Shown piece after piece: positions 1-5,628 of a stretch of DNA of 5,983 nt (positions are counted from its first letter, which is position 1; each line of letters begins with the position of its first letter). Below the pieces are notes generated by a model that worked only from the letters and a program-made list of their open reading frames with translations, did not search any database and was not told the DNA's origin. The DNA is from Gammaproteobacteria bacterium (GTDB taxonomy: Bacteria > Pseudomonadota > Gammaproteobacteria > Arenicellales > Arenicellaceae): NCBI GenBank assembly GCA_030426005.1, contig JAUHZM010000199.1, forward strand, positions 1 to 5,983, written 5' to 3'. The translations under genes and the position numbers were made by a program.

Positions 1-17
1 TTCGTAAAAATTCCATC

Positions 18-1634
18 TTAAACCCCCAAAATCCAATCTTTCATTCTCAATCTTAAATCCTGCTCGGTGGCAACACCGTCTTGCAGGGCGGGACTGAAAT
101 CGCTAAAGCGAAAATTATCTGGTGCAAACGGATCAACACCGGCAGCGAGAAGTAAGGCGCCACGGAAATCCGCAAATGAATACTGATGCGGTGCATCCGT
201 AATTGCCGTGGTCGCGTTGATGCTGCCACGAATGGTTGGCGATGCTTCTGGAATCGGCCCGCCAAACATGTAGCAACAGTGACCTCGGACCCAGTGATCA
301 CGCCCGGCACTGCCATTAATCCAAGGCGTACGCCCAAACTCGGTGGTAATAACAACCATCGTGTTATCCAGATTTAGTGTGCCGGTGGGGTTGTTTACTG
401 GGTGATGAATAACATTCGCTAAATGATGCATCACATTGTAAATATTAGTATTTACTTCCAGGAAGTGGTTGTTGTTATGAGTGTCGTAACTTCCACCGAG
501 TCCGGAGTCGATACAGCAAACGTAGCGCGCAGGACCATCCTCAAGTAATGACGCAGCTGCTTCTAACATGGTTTTGATGGCCGGCGTGTCTGGTTCAAAT
601 GTGCCGCCGATATCTGGACAGGAAACCACCTCGTTGTTGTCGATTTGCAATATGCCGCCACTGAACAAGGACTGTAGTGCAGGGGCGTCACCGAGTAACT
701 GCGCAGCATTCCAATAACTGTTAAATCCAGACGAACGTACCGGATCACCAGTGCCGCGGTATCGCATTCGATCCCGATATTCGTAGCGTAACGCGCTTAA
801 CAGGTCGTCGGATTCGGCCGACACACCAGCTCTGGAAAGGCTATCGTGAAAACTGTCATTACTCGATAGTTGAATTACTAATGGTTTCGCTGATCCTGGA
901 TGCGCGCCTGTGGCGGCAGCGTAATTTGCGGCTAGAGAACCTGAGCGATGTAGTACGTACGACACTGGCAGGTTTTGTGCGGAATCATTAACCATCGCGC
1001 GGCGTTGAATCGCTGCGCCCGTGCCTGCGAGTCGCGGATTACCGAGTCGCAATCCGGTCATACAGAAGGGGCGAGCGGCCTCGTGTGGGGCCAGGTCGTG
1101 AAATTGCGTCACCATGCGTGCGCGATTGAAAATATCGGGGCGTCGAAAAATGGGTTTGGTTGCTGCGCCCCAGTAAATATTGCCACCGCCAGATTGTGCA
1201 GCGAAAAGCGCTGAGTCGGTTGAAAGAGCGGGGATGTCGGGCGCTTCGCACGGAAATTGCCCGGATCGATTGCCCCATGTAAGAGTGCTTAGATCCAACG
1301 TCGTCGTCACACCGCCCGGAGCAAATGGTGCGCTGTCTGGTGCGCCCATGTCGTAGTCACTGTAGTTGGGTCCAGTGCCGTTGCCTGGTAACCAGAACGC
1401 TTCCCATTGCGAAGCGCCCCCAGTTAGGTGTATTTCAAGAATTTTGTAGCCTTCATGTGTCTCGCAAGTCCAACCGTCGACCGCAGTATGTAATGCGCCC
1501 CAATCAGTCCCGCCACACTCCGCCGCAGCCGCCATGCGTGGTTTGGTCAGCGAGGCGAGTCCTGCGCCGACCAGAATCGACTGTGCAGCCAGTGCGCCAG
1601 AAGTCTGTAAGAATTTTCGTCTATTTGAATTCAT
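18..1634 (-). CDS. Tat-exported DUF1501 family protein
   Basis: Complete 538-residue protein. The N terminus carries a twin-arginine motif (NRRKFLQ, residues 4-10), a hydrophobic stretch to about residue 29 and an Ala-rich possible cleavage site near residues 34-39, so export in folded form is likely. The C-terminal half has signatures I associate with DUF1501: DTHNNNHF (384-391) and TTEFGRTPWINGSAGRDHW (430-448), followed by a Cys pair (453-454). The family is related to the sulfatase/alkaline phosphatase fold; its biochemical role is not established. Many cysteines suit an oxidising compartment. C40 follows the signal region, but Glu at -1 argues against a lipobox. The start is supported by GGGGAGA (plus coordinates 1641-1647) 6 nt upstream. 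DUF1501 genes commonly sit beside a DUF1800 gene; none lies on the promoter-proximal side here. Two bases past the stop is an ATG (16-14) that could open a downstream cistron beyond the window edge. Confidence 0.92.
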   Translation of the reverse strand: MNSNRRKFLQTSGALAAQSILVGAGLASLTKPRMAAAAECGGTDWGALHTAVDGWTCETHEGYKILEIHLTGGASQWEAFWLPGNGTGPNYSDYDMGAPDSAPFAPGGVTTTLDLSTLTWGNRSGQFPCEAPDIPALSTDSALFAAQSGGGNIYWGAATKPIFRRPDIFNRARMVTQFHDLAPHEAARPFCMTGLRLGNPRLAGTGAAIQRRAMVNDSAQNLPVSYVLHRSGSLAANYAAATGAHPGSAKPLVIQLSSNDSFHDSLSRAGVSAESDDLLSALRYEYRDRMRYRGTGDPVRSSGFNSYWNAAQLLGDAPALQSLFSGGILQIDNNEVVSCPDIGGTFEPDTPAIKTMLEAAASLLEDGPARYVCCIDSGLGGSYDTHNNNHFLEVNTNIYNVMHHLANVIHHPVNNPTGTLNLDNTMVVITTEFGRTPWINGSAGRDHWVRGHCCYMFGGPIPEASPTIRGSINATTAITDAPHQYSFADFRGALLLAAGVDPFAPDNFRFSDFSPALQDGVATEQDLRLRMKDWILGV

Positions 1635-1927
1635 CCATTTTCTCCCCGATAGATCAATGTGCGAGCGAAGAGGCCGCTCGGTATCCTGCGAAACTGGGGA
1701 GTCACGCCGTTAAATGCCAGCCCTGGCAATCGTTGAATCGCTCCCTGATTCGTCATTCACATCCAGTCTCGTATTGATTTAGTGATCAAATGACCAATAT
1801 TCTCTCAGTAAGAGCTGAAATGCGTTTGCACAACAATGCAATCAAGTAGGCATAGCGAGTCGAGAGACAGCTGTGTATAGTTTGGGAATTGTTGAATAAA
1901 AAAGATCACTTAACAGTTGGAGGAAGA
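1635..1927. other. divergent intergenic region with short inverted repeats
   Basis: This stretch between the divergent DUF1501 and VOC genes must hold both promoters, but I see no strong -35/-10 pair for either. TATAGT at 1876-1881 is a fair -10 for the plus-strand VOC gene, yet no good -35 stands 16-18 nt upstream. Three short inverted repeats are visible: CGAGCG/CGCTCG (1662-1667, 1675-1680) in the DUF1501 leader, TTGAT/ATCAA (1774-1778, 1785-1789) and TTGCA/TGCAA (1826-1830, 1837-1841). The last two could be operators, but arms of 5 bp are easily met by chance. No convincing gene is present. Confidence 0.5.
1919..1923 (+). promoter_or_regulatory. Shine-Dalgarno deciding the VOC start
   Basis: GGAGG lies 4 nt before the ATG at 1928. 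The reading frame is open further upstream to tandem TTG codons at 1889-1894, but those lack a ribosome site. The family fold also begins at the MFNHVMVGSND segment, so 1928 is preferred as the start. Confidence 0.8.
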
Positions 1928-2320
1928 ATGTTTAATCACGTAATGGTCGGCAGTAACGACATTGAGCGCTCGAAACGTTTTTATGATGCGGTGCTTGGGT
2001 TTTTAGGCGCGTCTGAAGGTATCAAGAATGTGGCTGCGACCGGGCATGTTCGTTACTTTTATGTTCACGATGGGAATACATTTGGTATTACTGAACCGAT
2101 TGATGACCAAACCGCCACCTGTGCCAACGGTGCAACGATTGGCTTTAAATGCAGTTCCCCAGAACAAGTCAAAGAGTTCCACGACGTGGCGGTCGCAAAC
2201 GGTGGTACATCGATTGAAGACAAACCTGGCCTGCGTCAAAGCCCAGTCGGTGCCATGCACCTGGCCTATGTGCGCGACCCTGATGGCCATAAACTCTGCG
2301 CTTTGTTTCGCGTGAAGTAA
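1928..2320 (+). CDS. VOC (glyoxalase/bleomycin resistance fold) family protein
   Basis: A 130-residue single-domain protein of the vicinal oxygen chelate superfamily, whose members include lactoylglutathione lyases, dioxygenases and drug-binding proteins. The paired beta-alpha-beta-beta-beta modules are visible: the first opens with FNHVMVGSNDIERSKRFY (2-19) and carries GITEP (53-57); the second ends in the typical YVRDPDGHKLCALF strand (114-127). Candidate metal ligands are H4 and E56. The place near the end where glyoxalase I has its catalytic Glu holds C124, as in many uncharacterised VOC proteins, so a true glyoxalase I activity is doubtful. The length is normal for the family and the protein is cytosolic, with no signal peptide. 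It appears monocistronic, ending about 30 nt before an intrinsic terminator. Substrate unknown. Confidence 0.9.
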   Translation: MFNHVMVGSNDIERSKRFYDAVLGFLGASEGIKNVAATGHVRYFYVHDGNTFGITEPIDDQTATCANGATIGFKCSSPEQVKEFHDVAVANGGTSIEDKPGLRQSPVGAMHLAYVRDPDGHKLCALFRVK

Positions 2321-2350
2321 TCCGTATCAGCAAAAACATGCAGGCACAAA

Positions 2351-2372
2351 AAAGCCCCAGTTAAGGGGCTTT
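2351..2372. terminator. bidirectional intrinsic terminator between VOC gene and tRNA-Leu
   Basis: A perfect 8-bp stem, AAAGCCCC (2351-2358) with GGGGCTTT (2365-2372), closes a 6-nt loop. On the plus strand it is followed by TTTATTTTT and ends the VOC transcript. On the minus strand the run of six A at 2348-2353 becomes U6 and ends the tRNA-Leu transcript 12 nt after its CCA. The convergent layout explains why one hairpin serves both. Confidence 0.88.
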
Positions 2373-2384
2373 ATTTTTGGCTGA

Positions 2385-2471
2385 TGGTACCGAGGGTCGG
2401 AATCGAACCGACACTCCCGTGAAGGAACCGGATTTTGAATCCGGCGCGTCTACCAGTTCCGCCACCCCGGC
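2385..2471 (-). tRNA. tRNA-Leu (anticodon CAA)
   Basis: An 87-nt class II tRNA read on the minus strand, decoding UUG. All arms fold: acceptor GCCGGGG with CCTCGGT, D stem GCG/CGC, anticodon stem CCGGA/TCCGG around loop TTCAAAA (anticodon CAA), a long variable arm TTCC/GGGA with a 5-nt loop, and T stem GTCGG/CCGAC with loop TTCGATT. The discriminator A and the CCA end (plus 2385-2387) are encoded. It resembles Escherichia coli tRNA-Leu(CAA). The first acceptor pair is G1-U72 and the fifth G5-U68, both wobbles; G1-U72 is unusual compared with the E. coli gene. It appears to be a single-tRNA transcription unit, with its own promoter upstream and the shared terminator downstream. Confidence 0.96.
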
Positions 2472-2490
2472 GTAACATCAGCGAGCGGGG

Positions 2491-2520
2491 ATTATATATG
2501 CGTGTATGATTTCGTTTCAA
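2491..2520 (-). promoter_or_regulatory. sigma70 promoter of tRNA-Leu with GC-rich discriminator
   Basis: On the minus strand, TTGAAA (plus 2515-2520) and a perfect TATAAT (plus 2491-2496) are separated by 18 nt. Downstream of the -10 comes CCCCGCTCGC, a GC-rich discriminator of the type found at stringently controlled stable-RNA promoters. The expected start is near 2484, giving a leader of about 12 nt before the mature tRNA end. Confidence 0.82.
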
Positions 2521-2610
2521 TAAGTTTCCGCATAAATTTTTATCTGATTCACAAGCCATGTTGATTATGTGGAGCTATCGTTCTGTAACGCGCTGCCGCC
2601 TGTTGAACAG

Positions 2611-2643
2611 GCAAAAAAAACGCCGCTCTTGGAAGGCGGCGTT
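2611..2643 (-). terminator. minus-strand intrinsic terminator with no assigned gene
   Basis: AACGCCGC (2619-2626) pairs perfectly with GCGGCGTT (2636-2643) over 8 bp around a 9-nt loop. The eight A at 2613-2620 read as U8 on the minus strand, while the plus-strand flank AAATTAAC is not U-rich, so termination works leftward. No minus-strand protein gene precedes it; the nearest minus-strand unit, tRNA-Leu, starts downstream of it. It therefore ends an unseen minus-strand transcript, or has a structural role in a plus-strand leader. Confidence 0.7.
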
Positions 2644-2668
2644 AAATTAACAAAAAGAAGAGAGAGTT

Positions 2669-2746
2669 ATGAAAATAAATACTCATTTACATTTCATGAT
2701 TCAAAGTATAGGTGTTCTACTGAGTGTAGAATCCGCTGGTAACTAA
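2669..2746 (+). CDS. possible 25-residue small ORF
   Basis: An ATG follows a purine-rich AAGAAGAGAGAGTT leader, which could act as a weak Shine-Dalgarno. The product would be MKINTHLHFMIQSIGVLLSV followed by ESAGN: a short basic-polar start, a modestly hydrophobic centre, and no recognised family. The hairpin at 2715-2731 lies inside it. It could be a small protein, a leader peptide, the relic of a lost gene, or chance in AT-rich DNA. I cannot assign a function. Confidence 0.2.
   Translation: MKINTHLHFMIQSIGVLLSVESAGN
2715..2731. repeat. perfect 17-nt stem-loop
   Basis: TTCTAC (2715-2720) and GTAGAA (2726-2731) form a 6-bp perfect inverted repeat around a 5-nt loop. It folds equally on either strand and has no U-tract on either side, so it is not a terminator. 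It could be an RNA structure or a protein-binding site. Confidence 0.5.
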
Positions 2747-2878
2747 CAATTAACTTAAAGTTCGCAAAAAGTGTGAAATGTGTGTTTTTTGCAACAAATG
2801 TGGTGTGATAAATACCCAAAAAAATAATTTAAGTTTTAAAAACAGTTGGTTACGGCAACTTTGTAGAGTGAGACTAGC

Positions 2879-2926
2879 ATGCTTCTCTGGCTCTGTGAAC
2901 CGAATATCCGGCAAAAATTGGTATGA
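2879..2926 (+). CDS. 15-codon leader ORF coupled to the glycosyltransferase
   Basis: ATG at 2879 opens a 15-residue ORF (MLLWLCEPNIRQKLV) whose TGA stop overlaps the glycosyltransferase ATG as ATGA (2923-2926). An SD-like GAGTGAGA (about 2866-2873) lies 5 nt upstream of it. The glycosyltransferase itself has no visible Shine-Dalgarno (CAAAAATTGGT before its ATG), so ribosomes finishing this ORF may restart there. An in-frame TAG at 2864-2866 shows that it is not the tail of a longer gene. Chance occurrence remains possible; the evidence is purely positional. Confidence 0.35.
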   Translation: MLLWLCEPNIRQKLV

Positions 2927-3774
2927 ACCTGTCCATTATAATTCCAAGCTATAACCGCGCTGATACCCTTGAGCGTGCGCTAGACTCCGTGCTGCAACAG
3001 ACGTATTTTCAGCAGGACACGGCGTTTGAAATTATTGTGGTGGACGATGGTTCTACCGATGGCACCGCCGAGCTGGTTAAAACGCGTTATCCGAGCGTGC
3101 ACTTTCTACAACAAGCGAATCGTGGTGTCAGCTCCGCGCGCAATCGAGGGCTTAGGCAAGCGCGTGGTGAATGGATTGCCTTACTGGATTCTGATGACGA
3201 GTGGTTGCCACACAAACTGATGGCCCAAATGACATTATTGAATGACACTGGCCTCAAGGTGTGTCACACCGAAGAAATATGGATTCGAGATGGTCGTCGT
3301 GTGAATCAAATGAATAAACACAAAAAGCAGGGCGGCTGGATATATGAACATTGTCTGCCGCTCTGCGCGATGTCGCCGTCGTCAATTGTGCTCCATCGAG
3401 ATGTGTTCGACGCCGTTGGTGTGTTCGATGAAGATCTGCCTGCTTGTGAAGACTATGACTTATGGTTGCGCGTTGCTGCTAGATTTGAAGTGGCCTTCGT
3501 TGAACAGGCCTGTATTCGAAAATACGGGGGCCATGCAGACCAGTTATCCCGGCAGCACTGGGGAATGGATAGGTTTCGCGTGGTAGCATTAGAGAATTGT
3601 TTGAACCACCCAGTTATCGGCGCGAGTCTGACAGTCGATCAACGTCAGAAGACGTTAAAGGTGTTAGTGAAAAAATTGAAAATTCTAAAAAATGGCGCAC
3701 AAAAACGGGGCAACACAGACTTGCTGACATCGTGTGAGGCAAAATTGATGCGTTGGGGACCTGAGTTGCTATGA
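2923..3774 (+). CDS. family 2 (GT-A fold) glycosyltransferase
   Basis: A 283-residue cytosolic inverting glycosyltransferase that would move a sugar from a nucleotide-sugar donor to an unknown acceptor. The nucleotide-binding start SIIIPSYNRADTLERAL (4-20) is followed by VVDDGSTDGT (39-48), the family segment SARNRG (71-76), the metal/diphosphate-binding DSDDEW (89-94, the DXD equivalent) and the ED motif at 176-177 in CEDYDLWLR, which supplies the likely catalytic base. The C-terminal 70 residues are helical and Lys-rich. No membrane segment is seen, unlike processive GT2 enzymes. The start is fixed by the family fold, which begins at residue 3; no Shine-Dalgarno precedes it, but a short leader ORF ends on it. 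It overlaps the next gene by 4 nt (ATGA). Polysaccharide assembly is the usual GT2 role, but the neighbours here are not polysaccharide genes. Confidence 0.93.
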   Translation: MNLSIIIPSYNRADTLERALDSVLQQTYFQQDTAFEIIVVDDGSTDGTAELVKTRYPSVHFLQQANRGVSSARNRGLRQARGEWIALLDSDDEWLPHKLMAQMTLLNDTGLKVCHTEEIWIRDGRRVNQMNKHKKQGGWIYEHCLPLCAMSPSSIVLHRDVFDAVGVFDEDLPACEDYDLWLRVAARFEVAFVEQACIRKYGGHADQLSRQHWGMDRFRVVALENCLNHPVIGASLTVDQRQKTLKVLVKKLKILKNGAQKRGNTDLLTSCEAKLMRWGPELL

Positions 3775-4613
3775 GTCATGCGCCTGTGGTTACCATGGTC
3801 TTTGCGCTGACCTGTGAAGCGCGTCCATGGATAGATGCCTTGAAATTGAAGAAATCAGATGCGCGTCCATTCGACCTCTACACGGGCGACAGTATTGAGG
3901 TGGTGATCTCCGGTATCGGTAGTGAATCGATGGCAACTGCGGTTGGATGGATCGCAGGTCGCTCACCGAGGCCCCGTGTTTGGCTCAATGTGGGCACAGC
4001 GGGCCATGCGACGCGGGAATTGGGCGAGCTGTTTTTGGTCCATGGTTGTGCTGCATCTGAATCTGGGCGCGCGCACTATCCACCCTTGGTCGCCGCTTGG
4101 ACTGGATCGACCGACGCACTACTGTGCGTTGATCATGTCTCGGATCAGTATCCAGGTGGTGCTGCGGTGGACATGGAATCCATGGCGTTTTTCAATGCGG
4201 CCATGCGCTTCAGTAACAGTGAACTCGTGCAGTCAATGAAGGTCGTGTCCGATAACGAACAGTCTGGTGTCGAGCACTTGAATTCAAAACGCATTACCGA
4301 ATTAATGCAGCCGCATGTGGACGCAGTGATGCGCTATGCAGCAAACCTGCTCTCTCTCGTTCCTGCCTCGTTTTCAGTGACGACGGTTTTGGATCTCGAA
4401 TCGCTGCGTGCAAGCCACAGTATTAAGCAGCAAATTCAACGCGCACTTCACCAACTCGCCGCATTAGACGTTGATGCCGAGCGCGTCTCTGACGTGTTAC
4501 AAGATCAAACTAACGCGCGCGACATGTTGACGAGATTGCAAGCCTTGGTTAGTAATACAGCACCGATGCTCGGATCGACAAAGGGCGTGGTAAAGGAGGC
4601 TACAAATGGTTGA
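3771..4613 (+). CDS. nucleosidase/phosphorylase-fold (MTA/SAH nucleosidase-like) protein
   Basis: A 280-residue protein whose first ~195 residues follow the PNP_UDP fold. Compared from memory with E. coli MTA/SAH nucleosidase, matching elements are the start VFALTCEARPW with E16 at the catalytic Glu12 position, LYTGD (36-40), GIGSESMATA (48-57), WLNVGTAGHA (71-80), VDMES with E136 at the ribose-binding Glu174 position, and KVVSDN with D161 at the catalytic Asp197 position. The family would cleave the N-glycosidic bond of a nucleoside. Between LFLV (87-90) and VDMES (133-137) there are only about 43 residues, against roughly 80 in E. coli, so part of the base-binding wall is missing and the substrate probably differs. 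Residues ~200-280 form an added helical tail of unknown role. The ATG overlaps the glycosyltransferase stop as ATGA, and the end overlaps the next start by 8 nt. Confidence 0.85.
   Translation: MSHAPVVTMVFALTCEARPWIDALKLKKSDARPFDLYTGDSIEVVISGIGSESMATAVGWIAGRSPRPRVWLNVGTAGHATRELGELFLVHGCAASESGRAHYPPLVAAWTGSTDALLCVDHVSDQYPGGAAVDMESMAFFNAAMRFSNSELVQSMKVVSDNEQSGVEHLNSKRITELMQPHVDAVMRYAANLLSLVPASFSVTTVLDLESLRASHSIKQQIQRALHQLAALDVDAERVSDVLQDQTNARDMLTRLQALVSNTAPMLGSTKGVVKEATNG
4592..4599 (+). promoter_or_regulatory. strong Shine-Dalgarno for the SPL-like gene
   Basis: AAAGGAGG, a near-perfect anti-16S complement, lies 6 nt before the ATG at 4606 and inside the end of the nucleosidase-like gene. It is much the best ribosome site in the operon, suggesting that the radical SAM protein is made at a higher rate than its coupled neighbours. 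Confidence 0.85.
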
Positions 4614-5628
4614 TACGCTCTATATTGAGCAAGCCGTGTTGGAATTGGAGACAACCGCGGCCGTGGTATCTCGTTACCCCAAAGCGCGTCAGATCGTGAT
4701 TGATCGTTACGGTGAAGTGTTCAACTCACATGCGCAGAATTTCCGCACCCAAAAGCAAAACCCGTCCTTAATTCTGGCGGAGAAGCAAAATGCCAAAGTA
4801 ATGCCAGCACCGGCGCAGTACGAAACCGGTGGCGGTGCGCATTATTATTTCTCGCATATGCTGAACTGTGTGTACGATTGTCGCTACTGCTTTTTGCAAG
4901 GCATGCTGCGCTCAGCGAATTATCTGTTATTCGTTAATTATCAATCATTTATTGAAGAAATTAAAAGTATTGCAGCGCGTCACGTAGACGATGAAAAGCC
5001 GGTGTGGTTTTTCTCCGGCTATGACTGCGATAGTCTGGCCTACGAGCCGGTAACTCGCTTTGCAGAAACCTTTGTGCCCGCGTTTGAGGATATTCCCAAT
5101 GCGGTGCTTGAGTTGCGTACAAAAAGCACTCAGGTGCGAAGTTTGTTGGCCCGCGAACCCATTAATAACGTGGTGGTGGCCTACAGCTTAAGTCCGGAAC
5201 CCGTTGCTGCTGAGCTGGAGCAGGGGGCACCGACATTAGCTAAAAGGTTAGACGCGTTAAAGAAGTTACAGGACCACGGGTGGCGTATTGGCATTCGATT
5301 TGATCCGGTTGTTTGGCATGCTGGCTACGATCAAACGTATGCGCAAGCCATTGACTCGGTCTTCACTAAGCTCGACCCAGAGCGGATTGACAGCGTGACA
5401 CTTGGCGGGTTTCGTCTGCCCAAGGGCTTCTTTAAGACGATGTTGAAACTGTATCCCGAACACTGGTTGTTCAATGCGGGGCTGAGTGAGCAGGCGGGTC
5501 TTGTGTCGTATCAACCGCAGCTGGAACGTGAGGTACTGGATGCCGTGGCTGCTCAGTGTCGTCGTTTTGTGTCACCCGATAAATTATTCGTATATTACTC
5601 CGATGAAGCTCAACAAAGTCAACCCTGA
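4606..5628 (+). CDS. spore photoproduct lyase-like radical SAM protein (SplB family)
   Basis: A 340-residue, cytosolic member of the spore photoproduct lyase family, radical SAM enzymes that in Bacillus reverse the thymine dimer 5-thyminyl-5,6-dihydrothymine. The [4Fe-4S]/SAM motif is C88-x3-C92-x2-C95 in LNCVYDCRYCFLQGM. Other SPL-like segments are YDCDS with C141, LRTKS (170-174), AYSLSPE (192-198), the APTLAKRLDAL segment (208-218), the GIRFDPV strand (229-235) with HAGYDQTY (238-245), and FRLPKGFFKTMLKLYPE (269-285), aligned from memory to B. subtilis SplB. Differences: the Tyr after the third cluster Cys in Bacillus is F96, and C141 sits about two residues off the catalytic Cys in my alignment. 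The start has a strong Shine-Dalgarno. Its neighbours suggest work on a nucleic acid or nucleoside. The presumed host is not a sporeformer, so the spore lesion is unlikely to be its main substrate. Confidence 0.88.
   Translation: MVDTLYIEQAVLELETTAAVVSRYPKARQIVIDRYGEVFNSHAQNFRTQKQNPSLILAEKQNAKVMPAPAQYETGGGAHYYFSHMLNCVYDCRYCFLQGMLRSANYLLFVNYQSFIEEIKSIAARHVDDEKPVWFFSGYDCDSLAYEPVTRFAETFVPAFEDIPNAVLELRTKSTQVRSLLAREPINNVVVAYSLSPEPVAAELEQGAPTLAKRLDALKKLQDHGWRIGIRFDPVVWHAGYDQTYAQAIDSVFTKLDPERIDSVTLGGFRLPKGFFKTMLKLYPEHWLFNAGLSEQAGLVSYQPQLEREVLDAVAAQCRRFVSPDKLFVYYSDEAQQSQP

Larger units (their letters stand above)
2611..2740 (-). ncRNA. candidate minus-strand small RNA (speculative)
   Basis: Read on the minus strand, this stretch has small-RNA-like organisation: a perfect 5'-proximal hairpin TTCTAC-loop-GTAGAA (2731-2715), an A/U-rich single-stranded middle, a C/U-rich run ACTCTCTCTTCTTTTT that could pair with purine-rich ribosome sites, and a strong GC hairpin ending in U8, the tail type bound by Hfq. 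I found no good sigma70 promoter on the minus strand, so the right boundary is a guess. The same bases can be read on the plus strand as a small ORF with a purine-rich leader, and the two readings compete. Confidence 0.22.
2472..2922. other. long AT-rich intergenic region upstream of the GT2 operon
   Basis: About 450 bp without a recognisable conserved gene. It holds, in order, the tRNA-Leu promoter, a small hairpin GCCTG/CAGGC (2598-2602, 2608-2612), a GC-rich hairpin with U-tract on the minus strand, a 25-codon plus-strand ORF, a perfect 17-nt stem-loop (2715-2731), an AT-rich inverted repeat GCAAAAA/TTTTTGC (2764-2770, 2786-2792), an A/T-rich stretch (about 2816-2842) and a 15-codon leader ORF. 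The operon promoter should lie here, but I could not pick out a convincing -35/-10 pair; GATAAA at 2807-2812 and TTGCAA at 2789-2794 are wrongly spaced to work together. Confidence 0.6.

Noticed and set aside
1325..1777. Plus-strand 150-codon ORF opposite the DUF1501 N terminus
   Set aside because: It is antisense to a strong conserved gene, has low-complexity basic composition and shows no recognisable domain.
1790..1849. 19-codon plus-strand ORF in the divergent intergenic region
   Set aside because: It has no Shine-Dalgarno and no visible reason for translation; such ORFs are expected by chance.
1889..1927. Upstream TTG start giving a 13-residue longer VOC protein
   Set aside because: GGAGG stands directly before the ATG at 1928, and the VOC fold begins there; the extra residues match nothing in the family.
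2385..2471. tRNA-Leu(CAA) as an integration site for a mobile element
   Set aside because: This tRNA type is a known phage/island target, but no integrase gene and no repeated 3' tRNA fragment were seen nearby in the window.
2371..2559. Minus-strand 62-codon ORF over the tRNA
   Set aside because: It runs straight through the tRNA-Leu gene and its promoter, has no family resemblance, and is best explained as a chance open frame.
2764..2792. AT-rich inverted repeat GCAAAAA/TTTTTGC as a terminator
   Set aside because: The stem is weak, the loop is 15 nt and no U-tract follows; in such AT-rich DNA this is likely chance.
2923..3774. Capsule or O-antigen cluster
   Set aside because: Only one glycosyltransferase is present; no nucleotide-sugar synthesis, flippase or polymerase gene is next to it, and its coupled neighbours belong to nucleoside and radical SAM families.
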